64,000 bases of DNA from Marinobacter xestospongiae (GTDB lineage Bacteria > Pseudomonadota > Gammaproteobacteria > Pseudomonadales > Oleiphilaceae). The stretch is taken from assembly GCF_023156385.1 (NCBI RefSeq), contig NZ_JAKZAK010000029.1, positions 1 to 64,000 of the forward strand, in the 5' to 3' direction. The notes below the pieces were generated by a model. The model had not been told where the DNA came from. It saw nothing but the letters and a program-made list of their open reading frames with translations, and ran no database searches. This document shows positions 26,082 through 35,669 of the stretch, one piece after another. The number at the start of each line of letters is the position of its first letter. The stretch's first letter is position 1. A program made the translations under genes and the position numbers.

Positions 26082-27002
26082 CTACTCGTGCACCAGTCCC
26101 ACAAAAATGTCTTCCAGCGAGCTTTCCCGGGTCTGCAGATCCCGGTATTCGATGCCCAGATCCCCCAGCTGCCGCAGCAGACGTGCCACGCCGGCCTGCT
26201 CCTGCTGGGCATCGAAGGTGTAGATCAGCTCGTAGCCATCCTCCGACAGCGCCAGCGGCTCCAGCGCCAGTTCGCCCGGCAGGCTCTCCAGGGGCTGTTG
26301 CAGCAGCAACCGCAGCTCTTTCTTGCCGAGCTTGGCCATCAACTGGTCCTTGTCTTCCACCAGGATGATCTCGCCCTGGCGAATCACCCCAATGCGATCC
26401 GCCATTTCTTCGGCCTCTTCGATGTAGTGCGTGGTGAGGATGATGGTCACGCCATTGTTTCGCAGGCCCCGCACCATCTCCCACATGTCCCGTCGCAGTT
26501 CCACGTCCACGCCGGCGGTGGGTTCGTCCAGGAACAGGATGCGGGGTTCGTGGGACAGCGCCTTGGCGATCATTACCCGGCGCTTCATGCCACCGGACAG
26601 CGCCATGATGCGGTTATCACGTTTGTCCCACAGCGACAGGTCCTTGAGCACCTTCTCGATGTGGGCCGGGTTCGGCGCCTTGCCGAACAGCCCGCGGGAG
26701 AAGGAGACCGCGTCCCAGACCGTTTCGAAGGCGTCGGTATTCAGTTCCTGGGGGACCAGGCCAATGCTGCTGCGGGCGGCGCGGTAATCGCGGACGATGT
26801 CATGGCCGGCAGCTTCGACGGTGCCGCTGGACAGGTTGACGATGCCACAGATGATGCTGATCAGCGTGGTCTTGCCCGCGCCGTTGGGGCCGAGCAGGGC
26901 AAAGATCTCACCGCGCTCAATGTCCAGGTTGACGTTTTTTAGGGCCTGAAACCCTCCGGCGTAGACCTTGTTCAGATTCTTGACGGAAATATCCGGCTGC
27001 AC
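26082..27002 (-). CDS. ABC exporter ATPase (YadG-like)
   Basis: The 306-aa ATPase has Walker [11 protein letters not shown]-loop LVPQELN, the signature LSGGMKRR, Walker [14 protein letters not shown] and the switch histidine in LTTHYIEE. The signature form LSGG(M/Q)KRR and the DrrA-like layout are those of ABC-2 exporters. It drives the adjacent permease. The C-terminal extension (about 225-306) is typical of the YadG group. It starts the three-gene exporter/DUF192 operon. Confidence 0.92.
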   Translation of the reverse strand: MQPDISVKNLNKVYAGGFQALKNVNLDIERGEIFALLGPNGAGKTTLISIICGIVNLSSGTVEAAGHDIVRDYRAARSSIGLVPQELNTDAFETVWDAVSFSRGLFGKAPNPAHIEKVLKDLSLWDKRDNRIMALSGGMKRRVMIAKALSHEPRILFLDEPTAGVDVELRRDMWEMVRGLRNNGVTIILTTHYIEEAEEMADRIGVIRQGEIILVEDKDQLMAKLGKKELRLLLQQPLESLPGELALEPLALSEDGYELIYTFDAQQEQAGVARLLRQLGDLGIEYRDLQTRESSLEDIFVGLVHE

Positions 27003-27180
27003 GGTTACACCCCTGTATTGGGTCGATCAAAAGGCGAAAGTTTCTCATGGTTTCGTGTGGTTGCGGAAGAGGCGCCAGGCGTTACAGGGCCGCGGCAAGG
27101 GCAGGCTCCCTAGGAAGTTCGCCCCAAAACCTCCATAATGCCCCGCTTTCCACTGTTGGTCGGGGTAGAGGAGACACACG

Positions 27181-27648
27181 TTGCTCAGAGGTATCGCAAT
27201 CGCTGCGCTGATCATCGCCATTCTGGCTGCGGCTGTACTGGGCCCCCGCTGGCTCATGCGGCAGACACCGGAAGATACCGGTCAAGGGCCCGAGTCCAGT
27301 TGCAATCTGATCACCGAAGACTGTCAGTGGCAGAGTGACGGCGACCAGTGGCAGCTTGCTCTGAAGGAGCTGGCTTTCGTGAACGGTCAGCACCACTACC
27401 ACATTGAGCTGACCACCACTGCCAACCCGGAGCGGCTGCACGGTGTGCTGAGAGGCGAATCCATGTACCTGGGCGAGTACCCGGTCCCCCTGAGCGCCAC
27501 GGGCGAGGCTGGCCGCTGGGAAACCCGTTTCACCGCGCCGCTGTGCACGGTACAGGACACCATGGTTTGGCGGATAGACCTGGAAAACCGCAACGGCCCC
27601 CTCAAGAACGTCCCTTTTCGGCTGATTTTTGAAGCCAGTGGGCAGTGA
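27181..27648 (+). CDS. membrane-anchored hypothetical protein
   Basis: A 155-aa protein with one N-terminal transmembrane helix (IAIAALIIAILAAAVLGPRW) and a small domain containing Cys residues (SCNLITEDCQW and LCTV). It begins with TTG preceded by a GGTAGAGGAG-type site. It is divergent from the exporter operon and just ahead of another small gene. I do not recognise the family; a periplasmic beta-sandwich is suggested by the alternating pattern. Confidence 0.6.
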   Translation: MLRGIAIAALIIAILAAAVLGPRWLMRQTPEDTGQGPESSCNLITEDCQWQSDGDQWQLALKELAFVNGQHHYHIELTTTANPERLHGVLRGESMYLGEYPVPLSATGEAGRWETRFTAPLCTVQDTMVWRIDLENRNGPLKNVPFRLIFEASGQ

Positions 27649-27710
27649 CAGGCGGCCAAATCGGTGTAGAATCGGCCCATCCTACGACCTATGGCTCATG
27701 GAAGACCCGA

Positions 27711-28007
27711 ATGGAATATGCATCCAGCCTCCAAGGCGTCCTGCTGCGCAAGATCCAGAAAGCGGAACAGGACCTGCTGCAACTGAAGCTCGACTACTGC
27801 CGATTCGTGTTTGGTCTGACCCATCGTTCGGAAGTACGGATTGGCGATCAGGTCTTTCAGGTCACCACGGTCGACGTTGACAGCATGAAGCACCAGCCCG
27901 ACGGCAGCTACACCCGGCCCACTCTGTCAGGCATCCCCAGGGGCGAGCCGGCCCAGACCCCGCCGCAACCACTGGGCGATCAGTGGACCCTGGTTGCCGC
28001 CGAATAG
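27711..28007 (+). CDS. small hypothetical protein
   Basis: The 98-aa product begins with a helical stretch (LQGVLLRKIQKAEQDLLQLKLDYCRF), then a short beta-rich part (RIGDQVFQVTTVDVDSM) and a proline-rich end. No family recognised. I chose the ATG at 27711 because the 22 upstream codons overlap the preceding gene's end and look non-coding. It may be cotranscribed with the gene at 27181-27648. Confidence 0.55.
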   Translation: MEYASSLQGVLLRKIQKAEQDLLQLKLDYCRFVFGLTHRSEVRIGDQVFQVTTVDVDSMKHQPDGSYTRPTLSGIPRGEPAQTPPQPLGDQWTLVAAE

Positions 28008-28112
28008 CCTTCAGCCCGGCCCGGCAACCGCCAATACCGCCAGAGCCCGTCTGGCCCGCGTACGCAGATCACCTTAACCGCCGTTCAAACCGCAACGTAA
28101 CCGGTCACGCCC

Positions 28113-28733
28113 TCAGACAAAGGCGTAGCTGGTGATGGCGGTCATCAGGGCGTCATCGGAAGGGACAAAATGGTGGTCACGCCAGTGGCTGGCGCCGTCC
28201 AGGCCATGTCGGAAGCAGGCCAACATGACTGAGGAATCGGTGAGGGTGGCCAGAGCCTGGTGGGCGCTCACCGGCGCCAGGCCAGTCTTGCGATGGATCA
28301 ACTGGACCGTAAGGCCGGCGATGGCCTCGCTGTGACGATCCTGGGGCGCACACAACGCCACGGCCGCGCCGTACAGCCAGGCCAGGGCATAGCCCTGCAA
28401 GGCCTCGGGGGCATCGCCCAGATCCACTCCCTGTTCACGACAGACCCGATCCTGGAGGCCAAGAAGGATGTGCAGCTGGGTCAGCAGGTCCGTGCGGTCC
28501 ACGCCGAGGCGGCGCGCGGTGCGCGTCGGGGGCTGGCTGGCGGGAGCGGTCGGATAGGAGGGCGCGGAAGGCATCGACATGACGCCGGCGTTGTCCAATG
28601 CCACCGCACGGCCAAAAGCCGGCCCCTCGGTTCTGGCCAGGGTTGTCATCCTGAATGCCAGTACCCCCAGCAGGGTCGCCAGTCCCAGTTCCATGGCCAC
28701 TGCCAGATAATCGACCATTGCTCTTAAACCCAC
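28113..28733 (-). CDS. membrane-anchored hypothetical protein
   Basis: The 206-aa protein has one N-terminal transmembrane helix (VDYLAVAMELGLATLLGVLAF), a low-complexity Pro/Ala/Thr linker (about 55-72), and a helical C-terminal domain rich in Ala and Leu. I do not recognise the family. It stands alone, with 180 bases to the downstream end of the PhnE-like gene. Confidence 0.55.
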   Translation of the reverse strand: MGLRAMVDYLAVAMELGLATLLGVLAFRMTTLARTEGPAFGRAVALDNAGVMSMPSAPSYPTAPASQPPTRTARRLGVDRTDLLTQLHILLGLQDRVCREQGVDLGDAPEALQGYALAWLYGAAVALCAPQDRHSEAIAGLTVQLIHRKTGLAPVSAHQALATLTDSSVMLACFRHGLDGASHWRDHHFVPSDDALMTAITSYAFV

Positions 28734-28915
28734 CGCGTAACATTAGTTGCCTGCATTGTAACAATGCGTAACCTTCAGCCAAGCGAACGAAGGGGCCATT
28801 TGGGGCAGGAATTCGCCCTCATGCGCGGAACTGTGAACCAGGTAGCAGATAGAACGTGACGCCACTGCTGAGCCGGCGAGTGGCGCAGCTAAGTCAACGT
28901 ATCAACCAACAGGCG

Positions 28916-30382
28916 CTAGCACGTTGGCAGGGTCTGCAGCGCCAGCCGTGCCCGAATGGTTCGGGAGAGTTTGTCGATCACCAGGTTCAGCAGGGCGGTA
29001 AAGACAATCAGCAACAGCGCCCGATCGAACTGGATGTTCTGGATGGCACTGTCGACGTAGAAGCCGAGGGTGTAGATTCCCAGTATGCCGAGAATGGCGG
29101 TCTCCCGCATGATGATCTCCCAGCGATAGAACAGCAGTGCCAGGAACGAGCGGTACAGTCGCGGTACCAGTTCGTAGCTGTAGCGGCCAAAGCCCCGGGG
29201 CGCATCGGGCCGCAACTGCAGGGTACTGGACTGGCGACCGACCAGGTGGGCGATGATACCGCCGTTGTGCAGCGCCAGAGCGACAATGGCCGGCAGCATC
29301 GACGGCCCCCACAGCTGCAACAGAATGTAGGCCAGCACGTATTCCGGTGTGGAGCGCAGGATAACCAGCATCACATGCCCCCCGGTCCGTCGCACCGGCC
29401 CGGTGAAGTGTTTTGATATCAGCGGAAAACAGACCAGCGCGATGATGCCGGACAGCACCAGCGCCACCTGAGTCAGCACCAGGGTGTGCCAGAGCCCGGG
29501 CAGGGCATCGCTGACTGCCACATCCGCCAGCCAGACCAGCAGTCCATCCATTCCCTCACCATGACGCAACGGTGCCGGCACGATGTCGGAGGTAAAGAAC
29601 CGGGTGACGTTGCCCCAGACAATCGGAAAACCGTCTCCCAGGAAGAACGGCGCCGCCACGATGTAGGCGGGCAACAGCGGTCGCCGTAACCACAGCGGTA
29701 TGGTGGCGATCAGCACGTAGAACAGGATCAGCATTGCGCCGGCTTCTGAGTACAGTCCCTGAGAAAACGAGGCTTCCAGATAGAACCCCAGGGTCGGCAG
29801 GCCGACAAAGCCGAGGATAGCGCTGGACCGCAGACCGCACTCCAGCCGATAGGCAGTGTAACTGCACAGCTGCTGCCAGCACTGGGGCACCCGGGTGTAG
29901 AGGAAGGTCAGCCAGGCGCCGATGGCTGGCGGCAGGGTCCGGCCTGGCTCAGGGTCGGTCTCGTCCAGCATCTCGGAATACACCTTGGCGAAGATGCCGG
30001 TGTAGGGAATGGCAATGGCCAATACCCCGGTCAACGGGTGAAAACCGAAGAACTGCAGGAAGATCAGCGCCCAGAACAGCTCATGGATGGCCCGCACAAA
30101 CGCACAGCCCATTCGCACGGCACGCCAGCGGAACGCCAACGCCAGCAGAAAACCAAAGGTCGCCCCCAGGCTGACGCCGACAAAGGCAAAGGCCACGGTT
30201 CGCAGCAATGCGGTTGCCAGCCCCTGGTAGGAGAAGAAATCCGGGGTCACCATGCCCAGGAAGAAGCGCCCCAGATCCCGCCAGGGGTTTACGGCAGTGA
30301 TCGATATGTCGGCCACCATCAGGCCGGCCAGGGCAATGGCCAGGAAGATCAGGCTGGTACGAAGCGTGGGCGCCAGGGTCAT
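28916..30382 (-). CDS. PhnE-like ABC permease with two fused permease halves (putative selenium-oxyanion importer)
   Basis: At 488 aa this is about twice the length of E. coli PhnE. Each half has its own run of hydrophobic segments and the inner-membrane-component pattern with the EAA-type loop (SAILGFVGLPTLGFYLE in the first half, TAILGILGIYTLGFYVDSA in the second). So the two permease subunits usually made by one gene are fused. It is the last gene after the binding protein and ATPase. Because the same strand carries the selenophosphate synthetase fusion, I favour selenate or selenite over phosphonate. No C-P lyase gene is present. Confidence 0.85.
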   Translation of the reverse strand: MTLAPTLRTSLIFLAIALAGLMVADISITAVNPWRDLGRFFLGMVTPDFFSYQGLATALLRTVAFAFVGVSLGATFGFLLALAFRWRAVRMGCAFVRAIHELFWALIFLQFFGFHPLTGVLAIAIPYTGIFAKVYSEMLDETDPEPGRTLPPAIGAWLTFLYTRVPQCWQQLCSYTAYRLECGLRSSAILGFVGLPTLGFYLEASFSQGLYSEAGAMLILFYVLIATIPLWLRRPLLPAYIVAAPFFLGDGFPIVWGNVTRFFTSDIVPAPLRHGEGMDGLLVWLADVAVSDALPGLWHTLVLTQVALVLSGIIALVCFPLISKHFTGPVRRTGGHVMLVILRSTPEYVLAYILLQLWGPSMLPAIVALALHNGGIIAHLVGRQSSTLQLRPDAPRGFGRYSYELVPRLYRSFLALLFYRWEIIMRETAILGILGIYTLGFYVDSAIQNIQFDRALLLIVFTALLNLVIDKLSRTIRARLALQTLPTC

Positions 30383-30385
30383 GGG

Positions 30386-31036
30386 TCAGTACAGCGCCAG
30401 CAGGTCAGACTCGGACAGTTCATCGGCCCGCCGATCGAGCGCGATGTGACCATCCTGGATACCGACAATGCGGTTGCAATAAGCCAGCGCCAGATCGATG
30501 TCGTGAAGGGCGATCAGGCTGGTGGGAAAGCGGGCACGCAGCAGCTCCATCACTCGCGCAGCCATGGGGCCGTCCAGAGCCGATACCGGCTCATCCGCCA
30601 GCAGAGTACGGGACCGGTGGTAGAGTGCCCGGGCAAGGGCGGTGCGCTGACGTTGGCCGCCAGACAGCGCCGCAACGGGCTGCCACAGCTTGTCGCCCAT
30701 CGCCACCTGATCGAGGAGATCGCCAATCTCCTGCCGGTCCCTGCGGAAAGGCCGGAACAGGGTTGCGGTGTTGTACCACAGCGAGCGTTCATCCAGGCGC
30801 CCCATGAACACGTTATGGAACACCGGCAACGGCTGGACCAACCCCAGATCCTGGGGCACCAGGGCGGCATGCCGGGCACCGTGCTGGAACGCCAGCTTCA
30901 GCAGCGTGGACTTGCCTGCACCGCTCTTGCCAACCAGGGCGACACGGTCACCCTCGGCTACCTTCAGGGAGATCGGCCCCAAGACAGCACGGCCGTCAAA
31001 GACGGCCGTGAGATTGGACAGTTCCAGGCCAGACAT
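30386..31036 (-). CDS. PhnC-like ABC importer ATPase
   Basis: A 216-aa ATPase with Walker A GKSGAGKST, Q-loop PQDLGLV, signature LSGGQRQR, Walker B LLADEPVSALD and the switch His in LHDIDLA. It is shorter than E. coli PhnC but complete. Its ATG overlaps the stop of the binding-protein gene, and the permease starts three bases after it. It powers the importer of this cassette. Confidence 0.9.
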   Translation of the reverse strand: MSGLELSNLTAVFDGRAVLGPISLKVAEGDRVALVGKSGAGKSTLLKLAFQHGARHAALVPQDLGLVQPLPVFHNVFMGRLDERSLWYNTATLFRPFRRDRQEIGDLLDQVAMGDKLWQPVAALSGGQRQRTALARALYHRSRTLLADEPVSALDGPMAARVMELLRARFPTSLIALHDIDLALAYCNRIVGIQDGHIALDRRADELSESDLLALY

Positions 31037-31905
31037 TACTGCAGGATACCGATCTCTTCAGCTACCTTGCGGATCGGTTCATAGTCGTCATTGTCGGCGG
31101 GAATAAAGGCCTCGCGGGGGAAGCTTGCCAGCAGTTCCGGATCATCCAGTTCCAGCAGGGCGGTGCGGACCCGGTCCTTGAAGCCCTCGCCAAACCGTTC
31201 ATCGACATCACCACGCACGGTCCACTGGTAATCCGGGTAGCCGGGGGTACGCCAGATGACCTTGACGGCATTGGTATCGATGTTGCCATCGGCCAGTTCC
31301 TTCTCCCACACCGCGAAGTTGAGCGCACCCACTTCGTAGGTGCCCGCTTCCACCAGTCGCAGGGTGCGAGTGTGGTTACCGCTGTAGCCAACGCGGGCAA
31401 AGATGTCTTCAGGTGCCTCACCAAAGCTTTCCCGCAGGAAGAATTCGGGCATCAGTCGGCCGGAGGTGGAGCCCTTGGAACCAAAGGTGAAGGTACGATC
31501 CCTGATCGCTGCCGGCAGTTCGTCGGACGCTTCCAGACCGGTGCTGCTGTGGGCGATGAAATAGGTCTGGAAGCTCTCGTCCTCAGCGCCCTGGGCCAGC
31601 GCTTCGGAGCCCGATACCAGACGGCGGGCCTGAACCCCGGACAGGCCACCAAACCAGGCCAGTTGCACCTGGTTGTTACGGAAGGCGGTGACCGCAGCGG
31701 CGTAGGACTTTACCGGTACGTAGCGGACCTCGACATCAAGTTCCTCCGCCAGGTAGTCGGCAACTCCCTGAAAACGCTCAATCAGCTTGGTTTCATCTTC
31801 GTCCGGGATGGCGGTGAAGACGAAGGTGTCAGCCTGGGCGGCGCTCAGGGGCAGGGCGGTCATGGCCAGCGCGCAGGCGAACCGGCGGAGATGTCGAATC
31901 AGCAT
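31036..31905 (-). CDS. PhnD-like periplasmic binding protein (putative selenate/selenite type)
   Basis: The 289-aa protein has a signal peptide (ALAMTALPLSAAQA) and the PhnD-type fold: DETKLIERFQGVADYLAEEL, AWFGGLSGVQARRL, and YSGNHTRTLRLVEAGTYEVGAL. A related family of PhnD-like proteins next to selD is annotated as putative selenate-binding (family knowledge). It lies 120 bases downstream of the selenophosphate synthetase fusion on the same strand. Phosphonate or phosphite binding is the alternative. Confidence 0.85.
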   Translation of the reverse strand: MLIRHLRRFACALAMTALPLSAAQADTFVFTAIPDEDETKLIERFQGVADYLAEELDVEVRYVPVKSYAAAVTAFRNNQVQLAWFGGLSGVQARRLVSGSEALAQGAEDESFQTYFIAHSSTGLEASDELPAAIRDRTFTFGSKGSTSGRLMPEFFLRESFGEAPEDIFARVGYSGNHTRTLRLVEAGTYEVGALNFAVWEKELADGNIDTNAVKVIWRTPGYPDYQWTVRGDVDERFGEGFKDRVRTALLELDDPELLASFPREAFIPADNDDYEPIRKVAEEIGILQ

Positions 31906-32025
31906 GGAAAGATTCCTTGTTCTTTTTGGGCCCGGGACAGGGTCCTCGGGTCCGCTTCCGGGGATGGGCTCAAGTGCGCAAAGGATACACGGAATCGCCG
32001 ATGACAGGTACAGCCGGCCCGGCCG

Positions 32026-34302
32026 TCAGGTACGAGAGAGCAGCGTCACCGGCTCCGGTTCGCCAGACCGGGCGACAACCTGACCAACAACGGTGGCCTG
32101 CTGATAGCCCAGCCGGCGGAGTTCCGTCACACAGGCCTCGGCGTGTTCAGACGGTACCCCGGCAAGCAGGCCGCCTGCAGTCTGGGGATCAAACAACAGT
32201 GGGTAACGGGGATGGGCAAGCCAGACCTGCTGATCGCGAATGGCCCGGCGCAACCGGGTATTGGCGGGCTGCAGCGAGCTGAGGATGCCTGCGGCAACAG
32301 TTTCCTCGGCACCTTCAAGCAGGGGAAGGCGATCAATCTCAAGCTCAACATCCACGTCTGACGGTTTCACCATTTCCACCAGGTGGCCCAGCAGGCCAAA
32401 ACCGGTGATGTCGGTGCAGGCCCGGGCACCGTGGGCCCGGAGGCACTGGGCTGCCGCCTGGGAGGACTGGTCCATGGACGCCAGGGCACCATCGATCCAG
32501 CGACCACGGGCGGCCAACTGGGCATGGGCGGCAAACAGTGTTCCGGTGCCCAGGGGCTTGGTCAGGATGAGGCTGTCGCCCACGGCCAGACCGGCCTTGC
32601 TCATCACTTGCTGCGGGTCAATCAGGCCATTGATGGCAAACCCCAGAGCGAGCTCCTGGCCCTCGCCGGTATGGCCACCCACCAAGGCGCAGTTGGCCTC
32701 ATTGAGCACCTCAACTGCGCCGGACATCATCTGGAACACCACGTCTTCGACTTTCGATTCGATACCCTGGGGAATCGTGGCAATGGCGGTGGCACTCTGG
32801 GCCTCGGCCCCCATGGCAAAGATGTCTCCCAGGCTGTGGTTGGCGGCGATGCGACCAAGCAGATAGGGGTCATCGATAAATGCCCGGAAGAAATCAACGG
32901 TGTGCACCGTTGCCTTGCCCGGCGGCACCGTCAGTACGGCGGCATCATCCGGTGCATGGAGGCCGATTAGCACATCGTCCCGTTCCACCGGTTGCAGTTG
33001 CGCCAGGGCCCGGGAAAGCACGGTGCCACCTACCTTGGCGCCACAACCACCGCAGCGCATGGCGAGCGCCGAGATTGCCTGCTGGGCATCGGCTTCGGAG
33101 CGGGCTGCACGGGTATCCGCCGCTGCCGAATCCATCGCCATCGGTTCCAGTTCGTTGAAACGCGCCATGAAGCGACGGTCAATCCAATCCTTCCAGCGCC
33201 AAAGCCATCGGCCGCTGGCCGACCAGCCGCCCCTGGACGCGACTGCATAGCGATCCCCGGTGCTGATCAGCGCCAGCCAGCTGCGCTGGGGGCGATACGG
33301 CCGGGGTGCCTGTGCCAACGCCAGGCGCCGGAGGTTGTCCGCCAGCGGCGGTCCCTGGCGCACGGCAAACACCCCGGCCTTCTCCCGGGGATGATTGATC
33401 ATGTGAGCGATGTCACCAGCGGCAAAAATGCGCTCATCGGTTTCGGTCTGCAGGGTATCCCGAACCCGGACAAAGCCCCGCTCGTCCACGGCAAGACCAC
33501 TGTCGGCCAGCCAGGCCGGTCCGCCGGCACTGGTCACCCACAACACTTCGTCCGTGGCAATGCGCTGACCGGCCTCGGTCACCAGCGCTCCGGCGTCCAC
33601 GGCCACCACACGGGTGTTGAGGTGAACCTCGATTCCCCGCTCCGCCAGTACCGAGGTGAATCGCTGCCGGACCTTGTCGTTGTGGGTTGGCAGCACGCTG
33701 TCAGCCGCATCCAGCAGCAGAAAGCGGAGCGCATCGGGGCCCCGTCCCAGCTTCGCCAGCGCCCGCTGCAACCGGTACTGCATGGCCAGCACCAGCTCGA
33801 CACCGCCGGCGCCGGCGCCTACCACGGCAATCGCTTGCGGTGCCTGATTCTGTTGCACGCGGTTCAGCAGTGCCTGCCAGTGGCGATCAAACCGGTGGAT
33901 CGGCTTAACGGGAACGGCGCGGTCCAGGGCACCAGGGATATGGGCGACACTGGGGGTGGAGCCGATGTTGATGGACAGCAGATCGTAGCGGACCGGCGGC
34001 CGACTCCGACACTGGACCTGACTGTTCGCCCGATCGATGAGGGTCACCTCGTCCCGGTAGAAGCGGGCACCGGCGAACTCCGCCAGGCGACTCAGATCAA
34101 TATGGACGTCATCAAACGAATAATGCCCGGCAACGTAGCCGGGCAGCATGCCAGAGTAGGGGGTGTGGGTATCCCGGCAGATCAGTGTCAGACGCACTCC
34201 GGGAACGGGGTTCATGGCGAATCGCCGAAGAACCCCGACATGGCTGTGACCGCCACCAACCAGGACTATATCCTGTAAAACAGGTTGTTCGGTCGTTCGC
34301 AT
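32026..34302 (-). CDS. selD: FAD oxidoreductase-selenophosphate synthetase fusion (SelD)
   Basis: The 758-aa protein joins two enzymes. Residues 1 to about 370 are an NDH-2-like pyridine-nucleotide oxidoreductase (VLVGGGHSHVGVL, AVVGAGAGGVELVL, RIFAAGDIAHM). About 410-758 is selenide, water dikinase: GGCGAK with the active Cys (a Cys form, no selenocysteine), DDAAVLTVP, TVDFFR, GGHTGEG and DITGFGLLGH. SelD makes selenophosphate from selenide and ATP for selenocysteine or selenouridine. The fused flavoprotein type is known from SelD neighbours and may reduce selenium to selenide. Its ATG overlaps the stop of the upstream phasin-like gene as TGATG, so translation is probably coupled. No selA, selB, selC or mnmH is visible in this window. 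Confidence 0.93.
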   Translation of the reverse strand: MRTTEQPVLQDIVLVGGGHSHVGVLRRFAMNPVPGVRLTLICRDTHTPYSGMLPGYVAGHYSFDDVHIDLSRLAEFAGARFYRDEVTLIDRANSQVQCRSRPPVRYDLLSINIGSTPSVAHIPGALDRAVPVKPIHRFDRHWQALLNRVQQNQAPQAIAVVGAGAGGVELVLAMQYRLQRALAKLGRGPDALRFLLLDAADSVLPTHNDKVRQRFTSVLAERGIEVHLNTRVVAVDAGALVTEAGQRIATDEVLWVTSAGGPAWLADSGLAVDERGFVRVRDTLQTETDERIFAAGDIAHMINHPREKAGVFAVRQGPPLADNLRRLALAQAPRPYRPQRSWLALISTGDRYAVASRGGWSASGRWLWRWKDWIDRRFMARFNELEPMAMDSAAADTRAARSEADAQQAISALAMRCGGCGAKVGGTVLSRALAQLQPVERDDVLIGLHAPDDAAVLTVPPGKATVHTVDFFRAFIDDPYLLGRIAANHSLGDIFAMGAEAQSATAIATIPQGIESKVEDVVFQMMSGAVEVLNEANCALVGGHTGEGQELALGFAINGLIDPQQVMSKAGLAVGDSLILTKPLGTGTLFAAHAQLAARGRWIDGALASMDQSSQAAAQCLRAHGARACTDITGFGLLGHLVEMVKPSDVDVELEIDRLPLLEGAEETVAAGILSSLQPANTRLRRAIRDQQVWLAHPRYPLLFDPQTAGGLLAGVPSEHAEACVTELRRLGYQQATVVGQVVARSGEPEPVTLLSRT

Positions 34303-34994
34303 CAGAGCAGTTTCTTGGCCTCACTTGACCAGTCACTGAAGCCTTTCATTTTGGCGAAGGCCTGCAGTTTCTCCTGCTCGGCGGCGGAAGGGTTGGCAAT
34401 CTGTTCAATGCTGGTAATGCCGGCATCCTGCATTTTCTTGGCGGTCGCCGGCCCAATGCCCTTGACCAGAGTCAGGTCGTTCTTGTTCACGGCTTTCGGC
34501 GCCTTGGTTGCAGCGGCCTTGGGTGCCGCTTTGCCATTGCCCTTGGAGGCAGGCTTGGCTTTCGGCTTGGCCTTGGCAGCAGCCGGCTTTTTCTTGGCCG
34601 GCGCGGCCGTCTTCTCAGCGGTCTTTTCAGCGGCTTTCTCGATGGTCTTGGCGGCCTTGGCAGCGTCTTTGGAGACCTTTTTGGCAGCGCTCTCGCCTTC
34701 GTTGGTGGCCAGGCCAAGTCGCTCCATCACGGTGTTTTGCAGATCATGCAGCTCACCCAGGCGACGGTCCATTTCTTCGTGGAATCGGCGCATTTCCCGC
34801 TCACGCAGGTCGTCCACTTCCCGCAGCAGTTTCCGCACCGGTTCCTGGATCTGGTTCTGCAGGGTGTCGAACTGCTTGAGGGCGTCGTTGATCAGCTTCT
34901 CGATTTGTGAGGAGGTTTTCTCGATCTCCTTGTTCACCTTTTTGACGACCTTGTCGACGCCTGCCTTGTCCTTCTTTGACTCTTTTTTCGCCAT
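34302..34994 (-). CDS. phasin-like coiled-coil protein with Ala/Lys-rich tail and helix-hairpin-helix end
   Basis: In the 230-aa protein, residues 1-110 are a charged amphipathic coiled coil like phasins and PhaF-type granule-associated proteins (LINDALKQFDTLQNQIQEP). About 115-175 is an Ala/Lys/Pro-rich histone-H1-like segment, likely to bind DNA or polyanions. About 178-230 is a helix-hairpin-helix-type module (VKGIGPATAKKMQDAGI). A role at polyhydroxyalkanoate granules or the nucleoid is inferred. It is odd as the first gene of a selenium cassette; its TGA shares its last base with the SelD ATG. A good AGGGGAA site precedes its ATG. Confidence 0.75.
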   Translation of the reverse strand: MAKKESKKDKAGVDKVVKKVNKEIEKTSSQIEKLINDALKQFDTLQNQIQEPVRKLLREVDDLREREMRRFHEEMDRRLGELHDLQNTVMERLGLATNEGESAAKKVSKDAAKAAKTIEKAAEKTAEKTAAPAKKKPAAAKAKPKAKPASKGNGKAAPKAAATKAPKAVNKNDLTLVKGIGPATAKKMQDAGITSIEQIANPSAAEQEKLQAFAKMKGFSDWSSEAKKLL

Positions 34995-35102
34995 AACTAG
35001 GGTTCCCCTTGGTCTATCCGTGTTTTTGAGCCGTTGTGCATCGGCTTTCTTCGTGATTTGCGGAACTGAATGCCAGATCCCGCCAGCCGCCCATCGCGGT
35101 CT

Positions 35103-35516
35103 TCAGGTCGCGGGACTTGAGCGCCGGCCCGGTCCGCCGGACCGACGGGAGCGCAGCGACTGCTTCTTGCCCACCACCTCGCGAATTCGTTCCAACTGCT
35201 CCGCCAGCAGGGCTGGCTGGGGAGACTCACTGATATTGAAATCAACGGAGTAGAAGAAATTGCTGCAATGCTTTCTGCGTTCGGTCACCAGACCGCTGAC
35301 CCCTTTGGCGCGGATGTTGTCGAACGGCATGGTCATCACCAGATCCAACGGCAGCGTATCGCCCGGATTGAAGATTTTATCGGTTTTGAGGACACATCCG
35401 AACTGATCAAGATCAAAGACCTGCGCTTCCACCAGCTCCTTGCGGAAGAGCCCGTGCTTGATTCGGAATCGGGCAATCAGGTCAGGTATGGCTTCTTTCA
35501 TCGAATCAACATCCAA
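35103..35516 (-). CDS. PilZ-like protein
   Basis: The 137-aa product has a PilZ-like barrel pattern (RKELVEAQVFDLDQFGCVL, KIFNPGDTLPLDLVMTMP, KGVSGLVTERRKHCSNFFYSVDF), then a basic Arg-rich tail. The c-di-GMP motifs are imperfect: no clean RxxxR is seen and the (D/N)xSxxG motif is DLDQFG. Binding is therefore doubtful. Start is either this ATG or the one five codons later. It is unlinked to the next operon. Confidence 0.55.
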   Translation of the reverse strand: MDVDSMKEAIPDLIARFRIKHGLFRKELVEAQVFDLDQFGCVLKTDKIFNPGDTLPLDLVMTMPFDNIRAKGVSGLVTERRKHCSNFFYSVDFNISESPQPALLAEQLERIREVVGKKQSLRSRRSGGPGRRSSPAT

Positions 35517-35669
35517 AGTCCTTGAAGGCAGGTCAGACGGTAAACCGTTCTGTCAGCCCTGCCACAGCTGTGTAAACAATAAACAGCACGTCCACATTTT
35601 GCAACGCGGTCAATCCTATAGCGTTCGCGCTTCAAGCGGGAACTCATCTTGTGCCAGCACCGGCCTCCA

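Noticed and set aside
28916-31905. Phosphonate importer phnCDE
   Set aside because: No C-P lyase or phosphonatase gene is linked, the permease is a double fusion, and the genes follow a selD fusion; a selenium-oxyanion importer fits better, though binding is not proven.
32992-34278. 428-aa plus-strand frame over selD
   Set aside because: Antisense shadow of a clear two-domain enzyme.
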